NCBI GenBank assembly: GCA_947507965.1
Contig: CANNQU010000006.1
Span: 1 to 64,000, forward strand
DNA from: Bacteroidota bacterium
Lineage (GTDB): Bacteria > Bacteroidota > Bacteroidia > UKL13-3
Reading direction: 5' to 3'
Length of the DNA: 64,000 nt
This document shows positions 53,421-63,503 of this stretch, piece after piece. Both the position numbers and the translations under genes were made by a program. The notes under the pieces were generated by a model. That model searched no databases. It was not told where the DNA came from and saw nothing but the letters and a program-made list of their open reading frames with translations. Positions within the stretch are counted from its first letter, which is position 1; each line of letters begins with the position of its first letter.

Positions 53421-54053
53421 TTATTTTGAAGCAGTCTCTTCTTTACCTTCGAGTGTCGTTACAAAGTTAAAGCGCAGAATATTTTTTAATTCAAACGTCT
53501 TGATCACGGCCTTTACAGAAGGATAGTCCGTTGTTTTATCACCCTTCACGGCGATGATAGCGTTTTTATCCAAGATGGCTTTATATGCCTTTTTTGAACA
53601 AATTAACCAATCACCCAATTCATTTCCAACTAACGTGGTATCCTTTGGAATGCCTTTAAGCACCGAAACCTTGCCTCTCTGCTCCACATCCAAAGAAAGC
53701 CATGCTTTTAAATCTTTCATGGGTACTCCAATGGCTCCGGCATTTTTAAATTGTGTGTATTCGTCGGGCGTGAACGTAATATTGTATCGTTCGGCCATTT
53801 GTGTTAATGTGCTCTCGCGGATTTTCGGATTGTCAATATCCCACAGCACTCTTCCATCGGGAGCCAATGAAATTAACACGATATCCTTGTCTTTTATTTG
53901 CTTCCCATGAGAAGCAGGGATATCAATAACGACAGGCTCTTTTGGTTTAAATTTTGTGGTAAGAATGAAGAAGGTGAGCAGCAAAAATGCTACGTCACAC
54001 ATCGCGGTCATATCAATTGCGGTACTTTTTCGGGCTACTTTAACTTTCGGCAT
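53421..54053 (-). CDS. exbD: ExbD-family biopolymer transport protein (first copy)
   Basis: 210 residues. The N-terminal helix TAIDMTAMCDVAFLLLTFFIL carries the conserved aspartate in CDVAFLL. The periplasmic domain (VVIDIPASHGKQIKDKDIVLISLAPDGRVLWDID) is longer than in E. coli ExbD and differs clearly from the neighbouring copy, so this is an old duplication. Bacteroidota operons often carry two ExbD genes. Position: 83 bp after exbB. Confidence 0.92.
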   Translation of the reverse strand: MPKVKVARKSTAIDMTAMCDVAFLLLTFFILTTKFKPKEPVVIDIPASHGKQIKDKDIVLISLAPDGRVLWDIDNPKIRESTLTQMAERYNITFTPDEYTQFKNAGAIGVPMKDLKAWLSLDVEQRGKVSVLKGIPKDTTLVGNELGDWLICSKKAYKAILDKNAIIAVKGDKTTDYPSVKAVIKTFELKNILRFNFVTTLEGKEETASK

Positions 54054-54136
54054 TGTATTTTTTTTTAGTTACCTGCGTTCTTAATACCTTCCATTGTGAA
54101 AAGGTAAACACCATCTAATAAAGAAATGACGTTAAT

Positions 54137-54973
54137 TTAGCTATGGGTCTTGAAAGAAGTTACAATGCTATATCCTACCTCATCAATACCATAAGTAAGT
54201 TTATCAATTTGTGTGGTGAACACATTATACATTACAATGGCCAAAGCAGAAGTACCGATACCTAGAGCCGTATTGATCAAGGCCTCAGAAATTCCAGTTG
54301 CTAAGGCTTCTGCACCACTACCGCCTTCTTGCGATAAGGCAGCAAAGGAACGTATCATACCTAAAACGGTTCCTAGCAAACCAAACAAAGTAGCTACCGA
54401 AGCAATGGTTGCCAAGATTACCAAATTGCGTTCTAGCATAGGCAACTCTAATGAAGATGCTTCTTCAATTTCTTTCTGTATCGACTCTAATTTTTGGTCT
54501 TTGGTCATATCGTCACTGGCCAGAGCAATTTTATAACGTACTAATCCGGCACGTACGATATTGGCCACCGATCCTTTTTGTGCATCGCAGTCGCGAATGG
54601 CACCATCAATATTGTTGGCGGCAAGCGATAATTTAATTTTACGTACAAAGTTAACGGTCGAACCTTTCCCTTTAGCTTTTGCAATAGTTAAGAAACGTTC
54701 AATCACAAAGGTGATGACAACCAGGAACATCGTCATCAGGATAGGAACAATTAGACCTCCCTTATATACTTGTCCGAAATAATCGCCGGGCAGAGGTTTT
54801 CCGGTATTTACATTGCCTTCAAAATGTGAACCATGGCCAAATACAAACATGTAAATTAAGATGCTCACCACAAATAAAAGCGGAATAACAATTAACGACA
54901 TCGGAATGTTTACGCTTGAGCTGGAATTGCCAGCACTTGGTTTTGCTGCTGCTGGGTTAGGTGTGTTTGCCAT
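54137..54973 (-). CDS. exbB: ExbB/TolQ-family proton channel
   Basis: 278 residues with three or four membrane helices: about residues 24-46, 76-97, and two near 180-205 and 225-250. The family core is ELPMLERNLVILATIASVATLFGLLGTVLGMIRSFAALSQEG in pieces, followed by GISEALINTALGIGTSALAIVMYNVF. ExbB pentamers with ExbD use the proton gradient to drive TonB. First gene of exbB-exbD-exbD-tonB, with its own promoter upstream. Confidence 0.94.
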   Translation of the reverse strand: MANTPNPAAAKPSAGNSSSSVNIPMSLIVIPLLFVVSILIYMFVFGHGSHFEGNVNTGKPLPGDYFGQVYKGGLIVPILMTMFLVVITFVIERFLTIAKAKGKGSTVNFVRKIKLSLAANNIDGAIRDCDAQKGSVANIVRAGLVRYKIALASDDMTKDQKLESIQKEIEEASSLELPMLERNLVILATIASVATLFGLLGTVLGMIRSFAALSQEGGSGAEALATGISEALINTALGIGTSALAIVMYNVFTTQIDKLTYGIDEVGYSIVTSFKTHS

Positions 54974-55033
54974 AATGCGAAAATGAAAATTTAATTATGA
55001 TAATATTAATAAGATTGATTTTTTACTTTGCTG

Positions 55034-55063
55034 CAAATATAAAACCTTTTGTTTGCTATGCAA
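55034..55063 (-). promoter_or_regulatory. Promoter of the exbB operon
   Basis: On the minus strand TTG (55061-55063) and TATATTTG (55034-55041) are spaced 19 bp, an excellent Bacteroidota promoter. Transcription should begin about 50 bp before the exbB ATG. Confidence 0.65.
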
Positions 55064-55096
55064 CTTTTTTGAAAAAAGGTTTTATACTTATAAAAT

Positions 55097-55203
55097 GACC
55101 CCTTGGTTTGCCTATCTGCTGAATCGTTTTTTGATATTTAAGGGTCGGAACGTATCAAGGGGCTTCGAGGTAATGCTACTCGTTGGGGCAGCCTCTTTTT
55201 TTT
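55097..55203 (+). ncRNA. Orphan structured region ending in a terminator, possible small RNA
   Basis: AGGGGCT (55158-55164) pairs with AGCCTCT (55190-55196, one G-T wobble), enclosing a small CGAG/CTCG hairpin, and is followed by eight T (55196-55203). The left arm can instead pair through CAAGGGG (55156-55162) with CCCCTTG (55099-55105). No plus-strand gene lies upstream and the accB promoter is downstream, so the terminator serves no annotated gene. No promoter for such an RNA was recognised. Confidence 0.35.
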
Positions 55204-55351
55204 AGGTGCCCAAAATAGGAGTGGCCTTTTGCCGAAAACGACCTTTGGATAACCAATCGAGAATTAGCGTAAAGGGGTTGCATGCTATGCCAAAATTTGG
55301 GTTTCTTGTTTTTTCAGTAGGGTCGAAATACGAACTTTTTTATATCATTTT

Positions 55352-55381
55352 TTTGCTATTTGCTTTATTTTTCTACATTTG
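55352..55381 (+). promoter_or_regulatory. Promoter of accB-accC
   Basis: TTTG (55352-55355), 18-bp spacer, TACATTTG (55374-55381): the best full promoter in the window. It ends 24 bp before the accB ATG and covers an in-frame TTG that would otherwise extend accB. Confidence 0.7.
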
Positions 55382-55405
55382 AAGTGTTTTATAACTCATT
55401 TTACA

Positions 55406-55876
55406 ATGGAATTCAAAGAAATTCAAACCTTAATAAAGCTGGTATCAGATGCCGGTGTTGATGAAGTTAGTATCGAAAAAACCGATTTTAAACTGACCAT
55501 CAAAAAGAACGAAAAGCAGGTAACCTATGCTAGCGCTCCTGTTGTTCATGCTCATTTGGCAGCTGCCCCACAAGCTCCATTGACCTCCACTCCGGCCTCG
55601 ATGGAAGCAGTGCAAGTTGCTGATCCAAAATCGAATCTAATTACGATCAAAGCACCTATGATTGGCACCTTCTACCGTGCTTCCAGTCCTGGGAAACCAT
55701 CCTTTGTGAATATTGGTGATGAGATTTCACCGGGTAAAGCGCTTTGCATTATTGAAGCAATGAAACTTTTCAATGAAATTGAAAGTGAAATATCGGGTAA
55801 ACTAGTAAAGGTACTGGTGGAAAGTGGCACTCCTGTAGAATTTGATCAACCTTTGTTTTTGGTACAGCCTAATTAG
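55406..55876 (+). CDS. accB: Biotin carboxyl carrier protein of acetyl-CoA carboxylase
   Basis: 156 residues from ATG 55406. The N-terminal MEFKEIQTLIKLVSDAGVDEVSIEKTDFKL-type dimerisation segment (residues 1-32), an Ala/Pro-rich linker (about 42-75) and a C-terminal biotinyl domain with the biotin lysine Lys120 in IIEAMKLFNEI. It carries carboxybiotin between AccC and the carboxyltransferase in malonyl-CoA synthesis. accC follows after 112 bp. Confidence 0.96.
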   Translation: MEFKEIQTLIKLVSDAGVDEVSIEKTDFKLTIKKNEKQVTYASAPVVHAHLAAAPQAPLTSTPASMEAVQVADPKSNLITIKAPMIGTFYRASSPGKPSFVNIGDEISPGKALCIIEAMKLFNEIESEISGKLVKVLVESGTPVEFDQPLFLVQPN

Positions 55877-55988
55877 TAACGGGTGTTTATTACCGACTAG
55901 GGGTTTAAAATTCTAAGATGGGTTCTACTGCCGTTTCTTTTTTAAAACCCGATATCAATAACGGAATTACACAATCATTTTTTTTACT

Positions 55989-57323
55989 ATGTTCAAAAAA
56001 ATACTCATCGCCAACCGTGGCGAAATAGCACTAAGAATAATACGCACCTGCAAAGAGATGGGAATTAAAACCGTCGCTGTATACAGTACTGCGGATAAAG
56101 AAAGCTTACATGTACGCTTTGCCGATGAAGCGGTATGTATTGGTCCTCCTCCTTCGATTCAGTCCTACTTGAATGTGCCAAGTTTAATTGCTGCTGCCGA
56201 AATAACGAATGCCGACGCCATACACCCTGGTTATGGTTTTCTAAGCGAAAACGCAAAGTTTAGCGGTATCTGTGCCAAGCACGGAATTAAATTTATTGGG
56301 GCTACCCCTGATCAAATAAATCAAATGGGCGATAAAAGTAATGCTAAAGATACGATGAAAAAAGCTGGAGTACCTTGTATTCCGGGTAGCGATGGCTTGC
56401 TTGAAAACGTAGAGGAAGCAAAAACAGTGGCAAAAAAAATTGGATATCCGGTCATTATTAAAGCCACTGCCGGTGGAGGTGGAAAAGGGATGCGAATTGT
56501 TTGGAAAGAGGACGAATTAATTCCAGCATGGGAAAGTGCTACCACGGAGGCTGTCGCATCCTTTGGAAATGGTGCTATGTATATGGAGAAATATATTGAA
56601 GAACCTCGTCATATTGAAATTCAACTGGCTGGCGATCAATACGGAAAAGTATGCCACCTGAGCGAACGCGATTGCAGTATTCAACGCCGTCATCAAAAAC
56701 TGGTGGAAGAAAGCCCATCGCCTTTTGTTGATCAGGCCCTGCGTGAGAAAATGGGCGATGCGGCCATAAAAGGTGCGGAAGCAATAAAATATGAAGGTGT
56801 GGGTACCATTGAATTTCTGGTGGACAAACACAAGAACTTCTATTTCATGGAAATGAATACTCGAATTCAGGTGGAGCACCCAGTGACCGAAGAGGTGATC
56901 AATTATGATTTAATAAAAGAACAAATACTTATTGCAGCAGGCGTTCCAATCTCCGGTAAAAATTATTTCCCATTGAAGCATGCCATCGAATGCCGGATTA
57001 ACGCCGAAGACCCTAAAAATAATTTCCGGCCTTCTCCGGGGAAAATCACACAACTCAATCGCCCCGGTGGTCATGGGGTGCGTGTTGATACGCATGTTTA
57101 CGCCGGCTATACTATTCCACCCAATTACGATAGTATGATTGCAAAACTTATTGTGAGCGCTCAAACTAGAGAGGAGGCCATCGTTAAAATGGAGCGGGCA
57201 CTAGGTGAATTTATTATTGAAGGGGTAAAAACAACGGTTTCATTACAACAGAAAATCATGCAACACCCCGAATTCAGGAAAGGAAATTTCACGACCGCCT
57301 TCATGAATACCTTCGACATCTAA
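55989..57323 (+). CDS. accC: Biotin carboxylase
   Basis: 444 residues. [25 protein letters not shown] at the N-terminus, [13 protein letters not shown], the ATP-grasp glycine loop [31 protein letters not shown] and the catalytic [16 protein letters not shown] are all present. It carboxylates biotin on AccB using ATP and bicarbonate, the first half of the acetyl-CoA carboxylase reaction. No carboxyltransferase genes (accA, accD) are in the window. Confidence 0.97.
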   Translation: MFKKILIANRGEIALRIIRTCKEMGIKTVAVYSTADKESLHVRFADEAVCIGPPPSIQSYLNVPSLIAAAEITNADAIHPGYGFLSENAKFSGICAKHGIKFIGATPDQINQMGDKSNAKDTMKKAGVPCIPGSDGLLENVEEAKTVAKKIGYPVIIKATAGGGGKGMRIVWKEDELIPAWESATTEAVASFGNGAMYMEKYIEEPRHIEIQLAGDQYGKVCHLSERDCSIQRRHQKLVEESPSPFVDQALREKMGDAAIKGAEAIKYEGVGTIEFLVDKHKNFYFMEMNTRIQVEHPVTEEVINYDLIKEQILIAAGVPISGKNYFPLKHAIECRINAEDPKNNFRPSPGKITQLNRPGGHGVRVDTHVYAGYTIPPNYDSMIAKLIVSAQTREEAIVKMERALGEFIIEGVKTTVSLQQKIMQHPEFRKGNFTTAFMNTFDI

Positions 57324-57340
57324 TTTCTTTTGGAGTACTT

Positions 57341-57826
57341 ATGACTATTCGCGTTTTTGTTACTGGTGGTACTTTCGATAAAGAATATAACGAACTCACC
57401 GGGGAGTTGTTTTTTAAGGATACGCATATTCAAGATTTATTGATTCTTGGAAGAAGTAGGTTGGATTTGAGCATTCGTACCTTGATGCTCGTTGATAGTT
57501 TGGAAATGACCGATGCCGACCGAAAAATTATTGTGGAAAGTTGCAAGCGCTGCACCGAAGATCGTATTGTTATCACGCATGGAACCGATACCATGACCAC
57601 CACAGCCGGTGTTCTTGCGAAGGAAATAAACAACAAAACAATTATTCTCACCGGGGCTATGATTCCTTTTAAATTTGGAAGTAGCGATGGCCTTTTTAAC
57701 TTAGGCAGCGCTCTGGCTTTTGCCCAAAGTCTTCCTCATGGCATCTATGTAGCCATGAATGGGCGCTATTTTAATTGGGATAGTGTTCAAAAAAATAAGA
57801 AAGCTGGATTCTTCGATGAAATTTAA
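57341..57826 (+). CDS. One-domain asparaginase homologue
   Basis: 161 residues corresponding only to the N-terminal domain of type I/II asparaginases. Both active-site threonine motifs are kept: FVTGGTFDK at the start and VITHGTDTMTTTA near residue 80, plus ILTGAMIPFKFGSSDG. The C-terminal domain, which completes the active-site pocket in the usual 330-residue enzyme, is missing, and the sequence after the stop does not continue it in another frame. Free-standing versions exist in many bacteria with unclear activity. It starts 17 bp after accC and is probably co-transcribed. Confidence 0.8.
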   Translation: MTIRVFVTGGTFDKEYNELTGELFFKDTHIQDLLILGRSRLDLSIRTLMLVDSLEMTDADRKIIVESCKRCTEDRIVITHGTDTMTTTAGVLAKEINNKTIILTGAMIPFKFGSSDGLFNLGSALAFAQSLPHGIYVAMNGRYFNWDSVQKNKKAGFFDEI

Positions 57827-57920
57827 GCGTTCTTTACGTCCTTTTAACTCGTCATTAGAAATTATTATCGTTGTTGTCGGAAATATTTAGTAACCCTCAT
57901 CTTATTTATTGTTTTTTGAC

Positions 57921-57928
57921 TATATTTG
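57921..57928 (+). promoter_or_regulatory. -7 element of the small lipoprotein gene
   Basis: TATATTTG, 25 bp before the ATG at 57954; no matching -33 box. Confidence 0.45.
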
Positions 57929-57953
57929 ATAGCAATAATCAAAGCCAATAGTC

Positions 57954-58358
57954 ATGAAATCGAGTTTAAATTTCCTTTTTTTTATTAGTTCGTGTGGTCT
58001 CTTGTTTTTTTCTTGTAATAAGCCTGCTGTGCGTATTATTGAACGTGGCACCTGGATGGTTAGTTTGTTCACCGAAGATTCGAAAGATGAAACTTCTGGA
58101 TTCGAAGGTTATAAATTCGATTTTAACAAGAATGAAGTACTCATTGTTACAATGAGCTTAATAGGCTCTACAAAAACAGTGAATGGTACTTGGGTATACG
58201 ACGACGCCACGCCGAAGTACCGTATCTCTATTTCCGGAACAGGTAATTTAGATAAGATTAATGACGACTGGACGATCATCTCTAAATCGACAGATTTGAT
58301 TGAATTAAAAAACGATAATCTTGCTAAAAAAGAGATTTTGAATTTTAAGAAAATGTAA
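57954..58358 (+). CDS. Small lipoprotein, lipocalin-like
   Basis: 134 residues with a lipoprotein signal (LFFSC, Cys21). The mature part has the beta pattern of Bacteroidota lipocalin-like lipoproteins: GTWMVSLFTEDSKDET, YKFDFNKNEVLIVT, VNGTWVYDDATPKYRISIS, NDDWTIISKSTDLIELK. Such proteins bind or shield small hydrophobic ligands in the envelope, but no function can be assigned. It has its own TATATTTG box. Confidence 0.7.
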   Translation: MKSSLNFLFFISSCGLLFFSCNKPAVRIIERGTWMVSLFTEDSKDETSGFEGYKFDFNKNEVLIVTMSLIGSTKTVNGTWVYDDATPKYRISISGTGNLDKINDDWTIISKSTDLIELKNDNLAKKEILNFKKM

Positions 58359-58476
58359 GCGCGTATGCGATTATAGCTCGTAATTCATGCTTGGTACGGC
58401 TAGTTTTCATGATCCGACTTGCGACGCACTCAGTGATGCCACATAGCCATTGCCCCGGAATTTCCTATCTTCGTGT

Positions 58477-59004
58477 ATGAAGGTGATTAAATCATGGTTG
58501 TTTTTTATTTTTTTGTTGGATTCATCTTGTGCTTTTGCTCAAGCTTTAACCCCAATAACGTTAAGTTATTCGCTTTCCAAAACAGGCTATAAAGCAGCCG
58601 ATACGGTGGATTTTATTATCAATGCGAAAATCAAGAAAGGCTGGTGCTTATATAGCTCCGAATTTGCTGCCGATGGACCGATAAAATTCGAATGTGTGGT
58701 GGAAAAAAGCAATGCCTTTTTTCTGCTTGGCCCATTGCTGGCCTATAACCCATTCGCACATTACGATGAGGTGTGGGAAGCCGAAGTGAAAATTTTTGAA
58801 GAGGTAGCTCAGTTCCGATTGCCGATGGTAGTAAAGAAGTCGGGCAAGATTATATTCAGAGCCCGCATTGAAGGGCAAGGGTGTAACGAGGTATGTGTAC
58901 CCCTTAGCACTACGATAGCATTGGATTTGAGTACGCTTACCTACAGTGATTATGTCTCCGCCAGCCCTTCGGTATATTCCCACTATGAAAAGCACTCCAA
59001 ATAA
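58477..59004 (+). CDS. Free-standing DsbD alpha (N-terminal) domain
   Basis: 175 residues from ATG 58477; a TTG nine codons earlier is rejected because a TATCTTCG box ends 3 bp before this ATG. A signal peptide ends near CAFAQA. The mature part aligns throughout with the first 170 residues of the next gene product, DsbD (shared: DY/GYKA.DT, IINAKI..GW.LYS.EFAA, YNPFAHYDE, EVKIFE, VVKKSGKI). The cysteine pair is CNEVC, three residues apart, against six in the neighbour (CSNAEGRC). It probably accepts electrons from a DsbD membrane domain or delivers them to a particular substrate; it could also be a non-redox duplicate. Confidence 0.8.
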   Translation: MKVIKSWLFFIFLLDSSCAFAQALTPITLSYSLSKTGYKAADTVDFIINAKIKKGWCLYSSEFAADGPIKFECVVEKSNAFFLLGPLLAYNPFAHYDEVWEAEVKIFEEVAQFRLPMVVKKSGKIIFRARIEGQGCNEVCVPLSTTIALDLSTLTYSDYVSASPSVYSHYEKHSK

Positions 59005-59108
59005 TCGAATACAGATAGTCTGCAAATTAAATTCGGATTCATTTTAGGGCTTAAAATTTCATTTCATTTTGCGCTTTTAAGAGTTCGTTATATCTACTAT
59101 ATTCGCAC

Positions 59109-61130
59109 ATGAAATTTTATAAGGTTTTATTCTCTTTTGTGCTTTTGTCTTGTTCGATGTTTTCCTTTGCAGAAGTTGTACATCCTGTTCAATATTCTTA
59201 TGCTGTTTCTACTACAGATTATAAAGCGGGCGACACAATTGAACTCATTATAAACGCTAAAATTATTGAGGGATGGTACCTATATAGTACTGAATTCGCA
59301 GCTACCGACCCCATAAAATTTAAGTGCACTATAGTGCAAAGCAAAGATTTTGAGCAAGCCGGGGCTATTATAGCCTATAAACCGTTTAGCCATTACGATG
59401 AAACATGGGAAGGGGAAGTGAAAATTTTCGAGAATATAGGTCAGTTTCGAATTCCATTGGTGGTGAAAAAAGCAGGCAAGATTGATTTTAAGGCAAAAAT
59501 TGAATCTCAGTCATGCAGTAATGCAGAAGGTCGTTGTGTTCCTGTCGACGTAACGGTGGCTATCGATTTGAGTGCCCTTCCATTCAGCGATTTTATGGCT
59601 GCTGATCCTTCCGTTTATATCCATTACGATTCAAAGGAAACTCCAAAGCCCCAGAATACAGAACCTGTTAAGGAAGCCGGATCGGCAACGGAGGAGTCTT
59701 TATGGACACTGCTTCTAACCGCCTTTTTAGCAGGGCTTACCGCGTTAATAACCCCTTGTGTTTTCCCTATGATTCCCATGACCGTTTCCTTTTTCACCAA
59801 GCAGGATAAAGGGAAGGGAATACGACAGGCCATGATTTTTGGATTATCTATCATTATAATTTACACTTTAATAGGTGTTGTGTTTTCGTTACTATTCGGG
59901 AAAAACTTTGCTCAGGCACTAAGCACACACTGGATTCCGAATGTGTTGTTTTTTGTGGTGTTTATAATTTTTGGTGTTTCATTTCTTGGAATGTTCGAAA
60001 TTGTTTTACCTTCTTCCTGGGGAACAAAAATGGATCAGCTTAGTGAAAAAGGCGGTATTATAGGGGTATTCTTTATGGCCATGACATTGGTCATTGTGTC
60101 GTTCTCGTGTACTGCACCGGTTGCAAGCTCGGTACTTATTTTAGCCGCCGACGGACATTTCGCTCGAGCCATTCCAGCTATGCTGGCGTTCTCTTCTGCA
60201 ATCGCTATCCCGTTTATGTTGTTTGCTATTTTTCCGCAATGGATGCAAAGCTTACCAAAGAGTGGTGGCTGGTTGAATACCGTGAAAGTGGTTTTAGGTT
60301 TCGTGGAGATTGCTTTTGCATTCAAATTTCTATCGATAGCCGACCGGGTTTATCACTGGCATATTTTAGATCGTGAAATTTACCTTGCAATTTGGATTGT
60401 ACTCTCCTTTTTATTAGGAATCTACCTCTTGGGTAAATTGAAGTTCGCCCATGATTCTCCTTCCGACACGGTATCGGTTCCGAGTTTTTTATTTTCGTGT
60501 GTATTTTTCTGTTTTTCTATTTACATGATACCTGGTTTATGGGGTGCGCCGCTTAAGTTTTTATCAGGATATATCCCACCACAAACATCTCTTGATTTTG
60601 ATTTATACACGAGCTCTAAAATTTTGCTGAGTAATATCCCCGACGATCGAGGTACGGTAAAATACAGTAGTAAATATAAGCAGCCTTATGGAATTAAGGG
60701 GTTTTTCGATTTCCAACAGGGGCTGGATTATGCCAAAAAGCATAATAAGCCTTTGTTTGTTGACTTCACCGGTGAAAGCTGTACCAATTGCCGAAAAATG
60801 GAAGACGGGGTTTGGATCGATGAAGATATCATTAGCCTATTAAAAAACGAATATGTAGTGGTATCACTTTACTACGATGACAAAGCCAGTTTACCTGTGA
60901 ATGAACAGTTCAAAAGTGAATTGGATAATGAAATGAAAACTACGGTAGGGGATAAGAATTTAGATTTCCAGGTAAAGTATTTCAACAGCAATGCAGCACC
61001 TTTTTATGTGATATTAAACCACGAGAACCTTACTCCGTTAATTACGCCAAGGGGCTATAATGCCGATATTCCAGAGTTTCGTAAGTTCCTCGAAGATGGG
61101 TTGAAAATTTTTAAAGGGGAGAAGCAATAA
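59109..61130 (+). CDS. dsbD: Thiol:disulfide interchange protein DsbD
   Basis: 673 residues in three parts. After a signal peptide, a periplasmic alpha domain (about 22-170) has the pair CSNAEGRC. About eight membrane helices (residues 195-490) contain the two redox cysteines in ALITPCVFPMIPMT and SFSCTAPVASS. The C-terminal gamma domain is thioredoxin-like with FVDFTGESCTNCRKME. It moves electrons from cytoplasmic thioredoxin to periplasmic thiol proteins. A TATATTCG box ends 3 bp before the ATG, the same arrangement as in the preceding gene. Confidence 0.92.
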   Translation: MKFYKVLFSFVLLSCSMFSFAEVVHPVQYSYAVSTTDYKAGDTIELIINAKIIEGWYLYSTEFAATDPIKFKCTIVQSKDFEQAGAIIAYKPFSHYDETWEGEVKIFENIGQFRIPLVVKKAGKIDFKAKIESQSCSNAEGRCVPVDVTVAIDLSALPFSDFMAADPSVYIHYDSKETPKPQNTEPVKEAGSATEESLWTLLLTAFLAGLTALITPCVFPMIPMTVSFFTKQDKGKGIRQAMIFGLSIIIIYTLIGVVFSLLFGKNFAQALSTHWIPNVLFFVVFIIFGVSFLGMFEIVLPSSWGTKMDQLSEKGGIIGVFFMAMTLVIVSFSCTAPVASSVLILAADGHFARAIPAMLAFSSAIAIPFMLFAIFPQWMQSLPKSGGWLNTVKVVLGFVEIAFAFKFLSIADRVYHWHILDREIYLAIWIVLSFLLGIYLLGKLKFAHDSPSDTVSVPSFLFSCVFFCFSIYMIPGLWGAPLKFLSGYIPPQTSLDFDLYTSSKILLSNIPDDRGTVKYSSKYKQPYGIKGFFDFQQGLDYAKKHNKPLFVDFTGESCTNCRKMEDGVWIDEDIISLLKNEYVVVSLYYDDKASLPVNEQFKSELDNEMKTTVGDKNLDFQVKYFNSNAAPFYVILNHENLTPLITPRGYNADIPEFRKFLEDGLKIFKGEKQ

Positions 61131-61162
61131 TTGAGTTGTTTGAAAACAGACTGCTCATATAA

Positions 61163-62509
<1,347 letters not shown>

Positions 62510-62618
62510 GCTCTTGTAGAGCCTGGCATCTTTTATTGGTTGGTCCAGAAAATGGACATTCCCTTAGTAATCAACAATATTAAGCGTGAATTGTAATTAA
62601 GGTTTCAGTGTTTCATTT

Positions 62619-62626
62619 TATCTTTG
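62619..62626 (+). promoter_or_regulatory. -7 element of the DivIC/FtsB gene
   Basis: TATCTTTG ending 9 bp before the ATG at 62636; it covers an in-frame TTG that would otherwise extend the gene. Confidence 0.45.
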
Positions 62627-62635
62627 CTTCACGCC

Positions 62636-62941
62636 ATGCGAAAAATAGTCTCCAAAATAGTACCGGTCCTTAAAAATAAATATTATGTAACCATCATGGC
62701 ATTTATAGTATGGGTGGCATTTTTCGATGGGAATAATATTTATGAAATTTACAAGTTACGCAAGAGTTATCATCAACTCCAGAATGAACGAAAATTTTAC
62801 ATCGATGAAACCGCGAAAGTGAATGCCGAGAAACAAGAACTCTTTTATAGTGAAAAAAGCCTCGAAAAATTTGCCCGGGAGCACTACTTCATGAAACACG
62901 ACGACGAGGATCTCTATATCTTTGAAGCTATAAAAAAGTAA
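62636..62941 (+). CDS. DivIC/FtsB-family septum formation protein
   Basis: 101 residues from ATG 62636. A short basic cytoplasmic start, one membrane helix (about residues 17-35, YVTIMAFIVWVAFFDG), then a periplasmic coiled coil (LRKSYHQLQNERKFYIDETAKVNAEKQEL in part) and the family end EKFAREHYFMKHDDEDLYIFE. It belongs to the FtsB/DivIC group that forms the division complex with FtsL and FtsQ. A location next to enolase is also usual for ftsB in other phyla, supporting the call. Confidence 0.9.
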   Translation: MRKIVSKIVPVLKNKYYVTIMAFIVWVAFFDGNNIYEIYKLRKSYHQLQNERKFYIDETAKVNAEKQELFYSEKSLEKFAREHYFMKHDDEDLYIFEAIKK

Positions 62942-62952
62942 AAAAAACGGCC

Positions 62953-63324
62953 ATGTCTCGATTTTTATTTAACTTTTTTTTCTTGCTCCCCTGCTTTTGT
63001 GTTGCTCAAGGCTTGCCCAAGCTGGTTATTCGAAATGTGAAGGCTAATGTAGAAGTGAATGGTGTTATCATAAAACAAGATAAACATAATATCGGGTATG
63101 TGAAATTACTCGAACCGTATAACGCAGGAAAGCCAGCGACGGTTTATCAGGTTTGCCTGCCTAATGGCACCATTATTGCCACCGCTTTCTCTTTTGGTAA
63201 AGGGGGCCATGAATGGATGGTAACCATTCTTAATGACCCCGAAATCACTTTTAATGTGTCATCAAAAATGGGCTCCGATATTAAAGATATCGCAACGGCT
63301 CTTGTAAAAAAAGGCTATCTTTAG
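62953..63324 (+). CDS. Secreted protein of unknown function
   Basis: 123 residues with a signal peptide (MSRFLFNFFFLLPCFCVAQG). The mature part is mostly beta (LVIRNVKANVEVNGVIIKQD, YVKLLEPYNAGKPATVYQVC, TIIATAFSFGKGGHEWMVTI) and ends in a short helix (DIKDIATALVKKGYL). I do not recognise a family. It lies 11 bp after the DivIC-like gene and is probably co-transcribed. Confidence 0.65.
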   Translation: MSRFLFNFFFLLPCFCVAQGLPKLVIRNVKANVEVNGVIIKQDKHNIGYVKLLEPYNAGKPATVYQVCLPNGTIIATAFSFGKGGHEWMVTILNDPEITFNVSSKMGSDIKDIATALVKKGYL

Positions 63325-63347
63325 TGGGGTAAGGTCTACAAACTACA

Positions 63348-63374
63348 CACAACCCTGCCACGGATAGGGTTGTG
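63348..63374 (+). terminator. Hairpin after the secreted-protein gene
   Basis: CACAACCCT (63348-63356) and AGGGTTGTG (63366-63374) form a perfect 9-bp stem with a 9-base loop, 23 bp after the stop. No T-run follows, so termination is not certain. Confidence 0.45.
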
Positions 63375-63488
63375 AAACGTTGTCAAAATTGGCTGAAATC
63401 CTATATCCTTTACTATTCATTATTCGTGAAGATGCTCATTTGGTGTCGTACAAAGTGCGAAATTGTTTTTCATTTATTTTCTATTTAT

Positions 63489-63496
63489 TACTTTTG
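63489..63496 (+). promoter_or_regulatory. -7 element before the right-edge gene
   Basis: TACTTTTG ending 7 bp before the ATG at 63504, with a TTG at 63463-63465 spaced 23 bp. Confidence 0.4.
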
Positions 63497-63503
63497 CACA
63501 CAA

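Noticed and set aside
55379..55405. TTG start extending accB by nine codons
   Set aside because: The TTG lies inside the TACATTTG promoter box; the ATG at 55406 fits the family N-terminus.
57827..57953. Frameshifted remainder of the asparaginase C-terminal domain
   Set aside because: The sequence after the stop shows no matching coding signal in any frame, so the gene is short rather than broken.
62624..62635. TTG start for the DivIC-like gene
   Set aside because: It is part of the TATCTTTG box; ATG 62636 gives a normal length.
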